Shown in pieces: positions 53,787 to 64,000 of a stretch of DNA of 64,000 nucleotides. How positions within the stretch are numbered: the first letter of the stretch is position 1; the number at the start of each line of letters is the position of its first letter. Source of the DNA: Trametes villosa (lineage: Eukaryota; Basidiomycota; Agaricomycetes; Polyporales; Polyporaceae); assembly GCA_002964805.2 (NCBI GenBank), contig PUDQ02000018.1, positions 186,001 to 250,000 on the forward strand. Reading direction: 5' to 3'. The position numbers were made by a program, and so were the translations under genes. The notes under the pieces were generated by a model. It was not told where the DNA came from. It saw nothing but the letters and a program-made list of their open reading frames with translations, and did no database searches.

Positions 53787-56195
53787 ATGCTGGCTCTGGC
53801 TGCACAAACCGCTGCTCTATGCAGTGTTTGGCTTCTTTGGAGGTGCTTCAGGCGTTACTTCGTCAAATCTCCTCTCGACAACGTCCCCGGTCTTCCTCGC
53901 GAGTCGGTCTTGTATGGTGAGCACCCCCAGCATTCGGGAACGGAGTCTTGGAAGACTTATCAAAGGTCAGGAAATCTGGAGCAGATACTTGCGTGCCACG
54001 CTTGGCCGTTGTACGACCACCTCACTGATACGTACCCGGGGATTGTAAGGCTCGCGGGTCCTCTAGGGGTGCGTCCATCAAGTTCGCGTCATAGTAGTGT
54101 ATTTTGCTGATCTCTTGCGCAGGCCCGTATGCTCTACGTCTTTGACCCAGTTGCGATGCAGAGCATTGTTGTGAAAGATCAGCATATATATGAGGAGGCA
54201 GCGTTTTTCGTCAAGTTCGCCATCATAAGCTCGTAGCAGTATCACATCCCTAATGCATCCCGTAGGTCGAACATGCTTTACTTCGGACCCGGTTTACTTT
54301 CAACTCTGGGTGAGTGCCGGAGATGATGTTCACCGCATATCGACGCGCTGACACGAGTTCCATTCACAATAACCAGGGGACCACCACAGGAAGCAACGGA
54401 AACTCTTGAACCCGGTTTTCTCGACCGCACACGTGCGGGGCATGATGCCTACCTTCAACGATATCGCAGGAAATGTGCGTCAGTATGCGTTCTAATGCAG
54501 CCCCGAAGTTTTTTCCAACGCCTCCTATCTCCTTGCAGCTCCTAAAGGGAGTCGAGAATTTCGTCCGGGCGGGGCGCGGCGGCCCTGTCGAAATCGACAT
54601 CCATGACTGGATGGGCCGCACCGCATTAGAACTCATCGGGCAGTCGGGACTCGGGTACTCTTTCGACCCGCTTGTTTCAGACTCTTCAGATATGTGTGCG
54701 CAAGCGATAAAGGCGTTCCAGTGAGTCATTACACTCCTCGCGAGTAGCTTCCATGCCGTCCGTACTCACTGGTCACTTAGGCCGACGCTGATGCAGCAGA
54801 ACTTCATACGCCGCATCGTACCATACCTACCGGAAGGGGGGCCGCCTTGGCTGCGTCGTAAGCTGGTAGAGCTCATTCCGAGCGATAGCGTGCAGCAGAT
54901 GCGTCGCATTCTGGAGACCATCAGCGAGCGCGCGGTTCAGATTTACAAAGAGAAGAAACGAATGCTAGAAGAAGGCGACGAAGCACTAGAGAGCGCGGTT
55001 GGAGAGGGCAAGGATTTGCTGAGCATCCTGTGTAAGTGCGATGAAACAGTCTACACAGGCACCCCTTACACACCGTGTACTTGAATCAGTAAGAGCCAAC
55101 ATGACAGCATCTCAAGAAGACAAGCTTCCTGACGAAGAGCTGCTTGCGCAGTTGTCGTGCGTGCTTCTAATTCTCCTCCTAGATTCAGACATCATGCTGA
55201 ATGCACGCGGTTGATTATGTAGGACATTCGTCTTCGCCGCCATGGACACCACCTCGATTGCGCTCTCCACCACGCTCGACCTCCTCGCGGACCATCCTGT
55301 CGTACAGGAGAAGCTGCGCAAGGAGCTTCTCGGCGCATCTGACGGCGAGGACCTCGACTACGACACCCTGGTCACCCTGCCCTACCTCGACGCCGTGTGC
55401 CGCAAAACGCTGCGCTTGTAAGTAAAACGGCATGTGGGGGGCTTGGCTGACATACCCATAGGTACCCGCCGAAGACGACTGTGTTTCGCGAGTACGCTTC
55501 CATCTCTTTCTTCATTGTGCCCCTCCGTCCTTACATTCAGTAGAACCCGTCAAGACACGGTGCTCCCGCTGTCGCAGCCAATCACTGGGGTTGACGGCTC
55601 GCAGATCCGCGAAGTCCTGGTCCCGAAGGACACCACCGTCCTCGTCGGCGTCCATTCGTCCAACCGCAACAAGGCCATTTGGGGCGAGGACGCGCAGGAG
55701 TGGAAGCCCGAACGCTGGTTGGATGACCTCCCTGAGAGTGTTACGGAAGCGAAGGTCCCCGGGATCTACTCGAACCTGTGCGTGTGCTTGCAGCGTGGTG
55801 GCGCTTGCGACAACTGACTTATCGCTCATAGGATGACGTTCTTTGGCGGAAACCGAGCATGCATGTGCGTGACGGCCTTGCGTTCTCCAAACGTGCCCCT
55901 GCTGACGCTTGTGATATTACCAGTGGATTCAAGTTCTCGCAGCTGGAAATGAGTAAGTGATGGGATATCCTGCCCTAGCCTACTGTGATACTCATGCATC
56001 TGTCCACGTTTAGAGGTCGTCCTCTACAAACTGCTCACAAGGTTCACATTCACGCCCTCGAACAAGCAGATTGTATGGAATCAGTCGGGATTGCGCTTCC
56101 CGTCGGTGGCAGGTCACGCAGAACCCTCACTACCGCTTATGGTGGCTTTATATTACGGGGGGAGCATTGCTACAGCCCAAACCGGAACAGCATAG
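53787..56195 (+). CDS. Cytochrome P450, copy B, with ExxR Glu replaced by Lys
   Basis: Fourteen exons keep phase throughout: 53787-53916, 53971-54068, 54123-54214, 54266-54309, 54377-54474, 54539-54720, 54781-55031, 55090-55156, 55223-55417, 55462-55491, 55544-55777, 55832-55864, 55924-55952 and 56014-56195; 554 aa. The N-terminal anchor MLALAAQTAALCSVWLLW, hinge DNVPGLPRES, I-helix FAAMDTTS, EWKPERWLDD and haem loop FFGGNRACIGFKFSQ (Cys484) are present. However, the ExxR motif reads CRKTLRL: Lys382 stands where copy A has Glu, while Arg385 is kept. The Glu-Arg pair is nearly invariant in P450s and needed for the core fold, so this product is predicted to be inactive or very unusual, although nothing else is broken. 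Inverted paralog of copy A. Confidence 0.87.
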
Positions 56196-56358
56196 GACGC
56201 CGGGGGGCATATCAAGAATGTAATAATGTCAGTACTGTCGTCGCTCAGAGCTACAGTCGATACTTGAACAATAGTACACGAAGGAATATCAGCGACGACC
56301 AGCGAGTGCATCACCACCCCGCGCACCCCCAACCCCCGTACACAGACGATAGAAGATA

Positions 56359-56645
56359 GAGAAAAACGCATTTTGGTTTCCCCACCCGCGCGCAGCCCGA
56401 AGAGAGGCCGTGCGCGGGTGGGTACTTATCCCGAGGACCACGAACAGGTATGCGCCAGAGCCCAAGCTCCTCCCTCGGGACGCACCTTGTATGTTCGTCC
56501 TCTTGCTGGACGATAAGACCCGCCGTCTTGTAGAATGTACCACCCAGAATCGGTCTCAGCGGGTGGAAGACGGGAATGAGGAGCGGATGTCGCCCGGGCA
56601 CGGTACTTATCCCCTGGGTGGCGGAGGCGGGCAGGAGGCTGACAA
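56359..56645 (-). repeat. Dispersed 285-bp element, copy 3
   Basis: Inverted relative to copies 1 and 2. It carries a one-base insertion next to the FVLLLDDKTRRLV stretch, which shifts the upstream part of that frame. In the WYILQD frame, a stop seen in copies 1 and 2 is replaced by a Tyr codon here. Neither frame is therefore cleanly maintained in all copies. Confidence 0.85.
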
Positions 56646-56689
56646 CCTTTGTAGAGTTCGATTTCCAACGAAGCCCGCGTCATGGTCAG

Positions 56690-59306
56690 CCTCGGTCTGC
56701 CGGCCGATGCGCTATGTACCTTCCTTTGATTGGCTGGTGGGGCGCGCCCAGTCCAACTTAGAATACCGCGCGAAACTATTCTTGAACTTGTGGCATTCTC
56801 ATAATACAATGACTCCCGCTCGACCATGGACATACGTACAGCGTCCCACGAGGGAAGTGATTGCGAATCGCACGCAAAGCGACATTTCATAAAGTACGCA
56901 CCCAGAATATCGTCCGCCTGCGCAGTGGTCACCCTCTGCGCATGTCCCGGTAGTACTTCTCTCCAGCCGTGCTCGGCTTCGCTTCCCACGGAGCTCCTCC
57001 TTGCGCCTCCCCGGGGAAGCCGCCATGATGCTAAATTTGAGCGTGTTCCATGCCCACGCTCTTCGCGCCGTGTAGCACGTTGGCGGCAGCAGCGTTTCCA
57101 GTACATCGCTCTGATGTCCAGGAGAAGGGCCAGGCCGAAAACCCTGCCTACCGTCGATGGGCTCCGCTTTCGATATCACAGCATTGCGCTTGCCGGTCAG
57201 CCTGAACGACGCCGTGCTCCATGGAGAAAGCGTGGGGGCATCCCAGCGACATAGCCAGCAGCGTGGCATGGCGTCCCCTAGAGAACGCAAGGGAATCGCC
57301 AAAAGGGTCGTCCATATCGAGGTGGGAGGAAGAGAAGGCGTCTCTGCCGCCAAGTGCGGGCCTGTCACCGAAGGCTGACGACATCGCCGCCCGGAAGGGC
57401 CCTGCAGATCAGCAACTCTGAGGCCTATTCGGTGCACTTCCAGTGCACCCGGTCGCTCAGCTGCCTCCCCGGCCGGCGTGTGTGCGCTCGCGCGGATCGT
57501 GCATGAGGCAGTGGGGCGATGAGCTATTCGGAGGGGATATTGGCATCCGCTGGCACGTCGGAGCGCTACTGGGCGGATCGGACGTCGCTGATGGACTTTG
57601 TGTTAACGTTGGGTGTCGAATGGAAGGCTGCGTGGTGGGAAGCCGGCCACGCCTGATAGACAGGGGCGGTCCCAGGGGGGAGCATGGGCGAGGTACGGCC
57701 AGCGCCGATGGGCCAGGTCCGTGCGTCCATGCATATAGATCTGTGAGAGGGCGTGGTTTGTCGTCAGCGCTGCGGAGAGGACCGTGGGTACACGTACTTC
57801 GGTGATGGACATCTGGATGCCCACCAGCACTCGGCACGATGGCTTGCCGCCGAATCAGGCGCAATTGCATCCATCGTTAGGCGTTGCTCAACTATCACTG
57901 GGTGCGTGTTTGTTAGGCGATATAGAGACTCGCAAGCAGCGCGAAAGGTTTCTGTGGGACACATGTCGTCAATAGAAGCTAGTCATTGTGACGGTGGTGG
58001 GTGTAGTTAGGGGCGCTCTACTAACCATGGGGTGGAGTGATGCATTACACTGGCGGCGTCGCACCAGGTCCTGGAGTCAATGACTTCCCATGTTGGGACG
58101 CATGTTTCATTTGGGGCCGGAACCTTCGTCAGCGATTCGCCATCGGAACTCTCCACGCCTCGAGTCGCGTGGACACCGCTCAGCCACAAAGGCTTCTCGG
58201 ATGATTTTTACGTGAAGAAGCAAAGCACGAGGCGGTCGAAGGATGCGCGGCCAACCTTGCTTGCGTCTGCGCCCGTCACTCGCCGTCCAGAGGCTTTGAA
58301 GAGCATAGAGGCCGTGTTTGAGCATTAAAGAGTGTCGGGGGCTGGCGGCTGCGGCGGTTAGGGGCGTTATGAGGCGCGGGAGCCAACAGGCACGAGGTCC
58401 AGACGAAGGACGAACGTAGCCTTATATGGCAATCCTATCGCCGAAAGCGGATGGGGCGGGATCGATGGCCGGCGTTGAGTAGAGTCAAACCACCTGGCCA
58501 ACCCGCTCGTGCGTTGGTGGCAGAAGCCTCGGCTGAGCAGTAGTACGCCACGAGCTCGGCGCATGACAATGGTGGGGTGCGGGGTACGTGTTCGTGCTCA
58601 CGAGAGGATCATAGGATGCCCATCTTAAGCCCGCGCGCGATATCCAGGCGATGCTGCACAGGTACGAGTCGGGAGGTGTAGCAACGCCGGCGGCATGACA
58701 GATGGTGGATCGTGCGCAAAAGAAGCAGCGGGGAGAGATACTGGGAAGATGGGGAGGGGCAACGGCCAGGGCGTGATAGGACGGACGGAGATGCCGGGGA
58801 CGGAGGAGCACGCGGTGGTTGTACATTCAACCTTGTCTGGGCGCGTGGCAAAGGGGGGAGCCGGAGGAGGCGGAGAGGGGTTCCGGGGTCCTGGATGAGT
58901 GGGAAGAAGGTTTGGGCGTCTGCTGTGCCCAAACAAGTCAATCAACGCCACGCCGCCCAGAACGGCCGCTCCCCCGTCGTCCTCCATTTCCGCCATTCAA
59001 CGCCCCGTATCGCCTCCCATCGTGCCTGTCCCCGCACAGCGTGCGGCATACAATGGCGTTTGATTCGCCAGCATGTATAAGTAGTAGCTGCGAAAGTGAT
59101 ATGCGTGCAAGGTCGGCTCGGTGCATCCCAAACGGCGTGATCGAATGCGGGACGCGGTGCGTCGAGAGGAAATGTGGGATCGGACCAAACAGCTGGCCGC
59201 TTCCCCTGGCCACCACCACCTATATAGTCCAAGACCCCAGTCTCAGCCGCCGCTTCTCTCCCCCGCCCACCATCACCCCCCCCCGCCCTCCTTCCCCTCC
59301 GCCGCC
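56690..59306. other. Gene-poor stretch before the FYR-domain gene
   Basis: About 2.6 kb with many short frames on both strands (for example a 212-codon minus frame at 56799-57437 and a 113-codon minus frame at 58485-58826), none with a recognisable motif or convincing splice partner. A tatata box at 59220-59225 probably serves the gene at 59307. Confidence 0.45.
59220..59225 (+). promoter_or_regulatory. TATA box of the FYR-domain gene
   Basis: ctatatagtcc lies about 85 bp upstream of the ATG at 59307 and is followed by a C-rich leader. Confidence 0.5.
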
Positions 59307-61903
59307 ATGAGCCATTCCGCGAGGACTCCCATGGGCCCTCCCCCGCAGGATATCGTCATGGGCCCCCCGCCCGTGCCTGCACAGGTTGCGCAGTCGGGCT
59401 CCCAGCAAAAGGCGAAAGAGCCCAACTTTGCCGACAAATACAGCAAACTGAAGAGGAAATACTTTGAGCTCGAGGAGGTGAGCAATCGCAGTCGTTTTTC
59501 GTGTTCTGCGACATACTTAGTGTCGCTTTTCGCTCGCTTTTCTCTCACTGTAACTGCCGATCGCTCGCACGCGCTTCCTATGACATGGCAACAATTCTCA
59601 GAAACACAAGGAGACCGTGATACAACTACGAAGCTCTGGCGAAAGGAATGTAAAGTGGAGAGCGGAACGAGCGTACGTCTGGCATCCTGCGGGGTTTCGT
59701 GCGTCGGACCTTGACGTTTTCGCCAGACTGCTCCTTGACCGTATCACCGAGCTGGAGGTTAATCCCCATGCCAACCCTAGCTCACAAGCAGCGGGCCTTC
59801 CCTTCTCAGCATTCCCCCGGAGTCTCATGAACGACAGAACGCAGAAGGCGTTCATCGCAAACCTCCACCAAGCGATAGAAGAACTCGAACGTGAAGACCC
59901 CGAGATTGACCCGCACATCCTTTCGCGACACATCGGCCCTGCTGCACGACGGAGGCAAGAGATTGAAGACCGCGAAAGACAAGAGGAGGAGGCGCGAGAA
60001 GCAAAGCGCACGTCTCGCAAGGCGCGGGGCCCACAGAAGGGCAAAGACATAGGCGCGCCGCTCACGTTCGCGCCTGCTCCCATCCCAGGCCCTCCTCCCC
60101 CGGGTTCTCAAGCCAATCCTACAGCGTCGCCCCCAATCCTAGTCTCCAGTACTGGTACTAGACTGCGCCTCAAGCCTCCTGCACCACCCGGGAGCGAAGC
60201 TCCTCCCACCCACCCTGGGGCCCAACTCTCGGGTGGGTCTCAGCATGCTCGTCAGCGTTCCGAATCTCTATCGCCGGTCTTGTCACCACAGGATGACTAT
60301 ATGCCTGGCGTGCATCCCGGTGCCCTCTCGCCCTCGTACCAGCATGCACCACCTCCGCAAGCCCACATGCAGACCACCATGCGCACCAACAACCCCCATT
60401 CCACCCATGTTCAGCGTCAGACGAAACCGAAGCGACTCAAGGCGCATACAGTCATCACCAAAAACTTCAGCATCCCTACCGTTCCCCGCGACAAGCGGGG
60501 GAAACCGATCCTCCCTCTCAACGTCGGCATCATGACCGTCATCAACCTCGGAGAAGTATGTATGCGCGAACATTTCCACACCGAGCGATACATCTTCCCG
60601 GTCGGGTACGAGGTGACGAGGTGTGTGCGCCCTGCTTGCTGATGCTCACGAGATCGCGATGGAATGAATTTGACGTTGCGTGTCTAGGCGCTACTTCTCG
60701 ACGATCGACCCGAACCAAGAAGTTGTGTACCACTGCACGATCCTCGATGGTGGGGACGGCCCCAAGTTCAGGATAACCGCCTCCGATGCGCAAGACAAGC
60801 CCATCACTGCCGGCACTGCAACTGGCGCATGGTCGGTCATCGTTCGCGCCGCGAACCACATCCGCAACCGCGCGCACTCGAACTCCGTTTCGGGCCCCGA
60901 CTTCTTCGGGCTCGGCCAGAACACGATCAAGCATCTCATCCAGGAGCTACCCGGCGCGAACAAGCTCAAGGACTACGTGTGGCAGCACTTCGTCGAAGGA
61001 GGGTGAGCGTCTTTCTCGTGTTCTCTCCTAGCGCGCTCTTGCCTGGGCAAGTCGGCTACGCCCAAGACCACAACGCTCATTCTATGCGTTCTTGTTCCGT
61101 CATGCAGGCCTTTGGGCGGACGACATGCCGCGGTCATTCCTGCGCTTCCCGATGAGCATGACGGCTCTTCGCCTGGGAATGGTGCGACGAACGGCGATCC
61201 CGCGAACGGACACGGGTACCTCAATGAACGGGGTGAGCCCGAGCCCGAGCCTATTCCCGTCGCTGCCGCCTCCGCACGCTCTAGCAACTCTCGGTCGCGC
61301 GGCGGCGTGGACCTCATGATCATCGAAGACCCATCCCTCCGCGCACGCAACGTCCCTCCTCCGCAGGCGAACGCTCCGATGAAGAACATCACCTTCCACC
61401 AGGAGTACCCCAACGCGCCACAGGAGAACGGGCCGCGCACACGCCGGGGCTCACGCGCAAGCAACGCCGGGTACGACGAGTACGCGAACCCGCCGCCCGG
61501 GGGCACGCCCATGCGCGTCGAGTCTCCGACGCACTCGCGCACCGCGTCTCGGTCACCCGTCATGCACCGCGAACGCGAGCGGGACGACCACTTCTCCCCA
61601 TCGCAGCACCACCTCCCGCCGCCCGGCAGTGTCGCGTCGCCGCATGGTCACCGCTCTCCGTACGGCGCGCACGCGGTCCCCACTGGTCCCGGCGGGCCCA
61701 TGCCACCAAACGGCCCCGAGCCTGCGGGGTACCGGTCGGGGACGCCGCCGCCGCCCGTCCCTGCGACGTTTGCTAGCATCATGCACGCGTATCCTGCCCC
61801 GCCGATTGCGTCGTCCCCGCCAGCGAGCGAGGCCAGCGTCAACCAGGAGTACGCTTACGCGAACGGGAACGGGAGGCGGAACGGTCATCCTGGCGATCGT
61901 TGA
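59307..61903 (+). CDS. FYRN/FYRC-domain chromatin protein (TBRG1-like)
   Basis: Exons 59307-59477, 59602-59672, 59727-60620, 60688-61002 and 61108-61903 give 748 aa. A Pro-rich head is followed by a coiled coil (NFADKYSKLKRKYFELEEKH, ETVIQLRSSGERNVKWRAER). A disordered region with an acidic-basic helix (RRRQEIEDRERQEEEAREAK) comes next. The FYRN half reads LPLNVGIMTVINLGEV, FHTERYIFPVGYEVTRRYFS and VYHCTILDG; the FYRC half reads GAWSVIVRAANHIRNRAH, SGPDFFGLGQNTIKHLIQEL. The long C-terminus is Pro/Ser/Gly-rich. Known role: paired FYR regions occur in chromatin regulators such as TBRG1 and MLL-type methyltransferases, usually for protein contacts in the nucleus. No SET or PHD domain is present here. 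The 124-nt first intron and 105-nt fourth intron are slightly long. The tail after about residue 480 appears disordered. Confidence 0.85.
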
Positions 61904-64000
61904 ACGGCCGTGTCACCCGAGTCCCCCGTCGCTCGTCGTCTCTCTGTTCTGGATTTCCCCGGGGTCGGACTGCAAGACTGCCAATCGCACGCTCGCCTTC
62001 TATATCTCACTCATAACATCATACATCCGCATCTCACCGCCGTACCACAAGACTGTACCACCCCTTGAATACCGCCCGTCACCGTCACTCTGGCCCCGCT
62101 TCCTCATCCACCTCATCCTCCATCCCAACAACCAACACCGCGCCGCCTGTGCTCTCTGCTACGTTTTCTGCTTTCGCTGCTTGTTGTGTTCTTGGCTCAG
62201 TACGCTAGATCACCGCCTAATCCGCCCGCCGCCTGTAGTCGCCCATGGCGCGCGCCCCCAGTGCGCGCCCGGCATGTATTGATACGCGCTAATGCATACG
62301 CAAGTGCGCCTCTTCGCCGTCGCCGCCTCCATAGGGCATGCACGGAACGCACCCCCTGTGTGTCGTCTCACCGGTAACGTCCCTCCTATTCACTTCCAAC
62401 TTTCTACGCCGTCGTCGGCGGTCGACGAGGAACGCCCCAAGCCGGCCACCCCCACAGGCGCCCGCGCGCATCTCCACCTGTGGGCGGAGGCCAGGCGCGG
62501 TCGAGCCGTGCGGGGCGGGCGTGTATGCGCTCGCCCGCGCGGTTCCCGCTGTGCCCGCACGTCGGGAGGGGGCGAGAGCGATGCATCGTCGAGTGGTATT
62601 GACGAGCCCCACGTGGGACTCCTGCCGATGCGAGGACCGTGCCGGAATTGGGGTAGTATATGGGGCTGACATTTCTTGGGGTCGGTTTGGGTATGAGGAT
62701 ATAGCCATGTAGTGTGTACTCGACGAGCAGATGCCTGCGGACAACGTGAACCAATATTGCATGCTGGGCTGGCTACTTGAACGTCTGACCTTTCATACAA
62801 CCACAGTACTGGTTGGTAGTGCTCGTCTATCATCTATTGGAATACCTTGTGTACACTCTCAGCGTGCCCCCCAAGTCAGTGTTGAATTCAGCGTTCAATC
62901 CTCCACACTTCGGGTTTCTGACCTCGCTACTACCAGTACTTTACGCCTGCCGGGGCCCGAGGCCGCCAAGGCGGGTCACCCAAATCCCTCTCCGAGAAAG
63001 GCTGCCGCTCAACCTACCTCCGGATCCGCGCTTCCATCGTAAATTGACGAACCTGTTGGACAATATCATCCAAGCCCGGACGGTGTACTCCGTTAACGAG
63101 CTTCCTGTTACCTGTAATGACTGGCCTAATGAGATGCTGCAGCCAATAACGATTCGCAGGAGCACGGCCTCGCGACGGGAGTCATGCCCTTGGCTACCAC
63201 CCGAATTCATCGACCATAGGATGGTCCAGGTTACGGGGATGGATGAATTTATGGCGTGTCGTTGAGCATGAGCCCAGGCCCATGGATGTCCGACAATCCC
63301 TCACGACGAGCTCGTTTCCTAGGTACGATGCAACCGTATTTTCAGGACGTACGCGTACGTACGTCCGGTATAACCCATATCTACTGGCCTAGAGATCTTG
63401 ACGTTCGCATTACCTCTCGTTTGACGACGCCCCCGGCGACTAACCGCCCGACGCCGTCCCACATGCCCGGACTATGCCCATGCCCATGCTTATGCCCACT
63501 CGCTCACCTAGAACTCTCTTACGATACCTAATCAACGCGCTATGTGCGGTCCCGCCGCTGTAGTCGATACCGGCCCCTTGTATACCTTAGTAGACGGCTG
63601 TTAAGCACTACTTGAATATATCAGATCCAAAAAAAAGACGTTCGCATTACTAGTACTCAATGGTACTTATGATACGGCTCACGGGGCAGACGAACATTGC
63701 TCCTGGTACCTGCTCTGTTAGATACTACCTTCAGGAATACGGTGGACATGCCCGCTGCGATCCTCCAGTGCGTTGCGGACTGATATCCTTAACATTGGGC
63801 TCGCTGGTTCTACGCGAGTATGTTTGACGATGCACCGTTTCGTAGCGGTAGGATGATCCCCACGCCACGGGTGCCTCAGCAGATGGATCAGACCGTCATC
63901 AGACCCGGGCGGACCGCAAGACGACGAGAAGCCTTCATTTTAGATATCCAGAACGAGCTCTGAGCGTGCGAAGCCGTGCTTGATTCAGCGAGCTCTGGCA
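61904..64000. other. Right end of window, no supported gene
   Basis: About 2.1 kb. A 150-codon plus frame (62813-63265) contains an ordinary-looking stretch (RFHRKLTNLLDNIIQARTVY), but its start and end are unclear and I recognise no motif; it may belong to a decayed element. An A-run at 63630 and several gtacgtacg-like steps near 63350 are the only other features noticed. Confidence 0.4.

Larger units (their letters stand above)
53740..56645. repeat. Inverted duplicated segment, right copy (P450 plus element)
   Basis: Partner of 22754-25640 in opposite orientation: a short promoter match, full P450 homology with identical intron placement, homologous 3' flank (the block actgattccacacgatctg of the left copy has a close match here on the other strand) and the 285-bp element at the outer edge. 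The two copies point toward the outside of the 28-kb interval with their 3' ends. Confidence 0.8.

Noticed and set aside
53787..56195. P450 copy B as a pseudogene
   Set aside because: All 14 exons keep phase, there is no premature stop, and the haem loop is intact; only the ExxR Glu is changed, so it is listed as a CDS with a noted defect.
56799..57437. 212-codon minus-strand frame
   Set aside because: No motif, overlapped by equally long frames on the other strand, and no similarity to anything else in the window.

Overview
The window looks like genomic DNA of a filamentous basidiomycete, probably a wood-decaying Agaricomycete. Support: split genes with many short (about 48-75 nt) GT-AG introns, GC-rich sequence, microsomal P450s, a secreted GH79 hydrolase, and several lineage-specific families. 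I reconstructed exon structures by hand by requiring splice-site consensus and continuous codon phase; there is no transcript evidence behind them.

Layout. 0-7 kb: a small unknown protein (-), a SUN-domain nuclear-envelope protein (+) and a 1,445-aa mostly disordered orphan protein (+). 7-11.6 kb: a gene-poor block made of diverged tandem repeats, including a 20-bp minisatellite with long perfect palindromes. 11.7-19.1 kb: TRM61 (tRNA m1A58 methyltransferase, +) and RAD4/XPC (-), convergent with about 100 bp between their stop codons. 20.5-22.3 kb: a secreted GH79 beta-glucuronidase-type enzyme.

22.7-56.7 kb is an accessory region bracketed by two inverted copies of a roughly 2.9-kb segment. 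Each copy carries a complete P450 gene plus the same 285-bp downstream element; a third copy of the element stands alone at 44.8 kb. Between the brackets lie an intact Helitron RepHel gene of 2,367 codons with an unusual C-terminal ubiquitin-hydrolase-like domain, and a cluster (34.8-44.2 kb) of two polymerase-beta-like nucleotidyltransferase-fold proteins interleaved with four related small proteins that I tentatively read as tandem OB-like. Ordinary genes resume inside the same interval: NTA1 (N-terminal amidase, -) divergent from an AMPK/SNF1 beta subunit (+), and two small unknown genes. 56.7-64 kb holds an FYRN/FYRC protein (TBRG1-like) flanked by gene-poor sequence.

The points most worth following are the Helitron-protease fusion, the nucleotidyltransferase/OB-like cluster beside it, the inverted P450 pair in which one copy has lost the ExxR glutamate while remaining otherwise intact, and the outsized introns in TRM61 and NTA1. 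I saw no tRNA, rRNA or CRISPR array.
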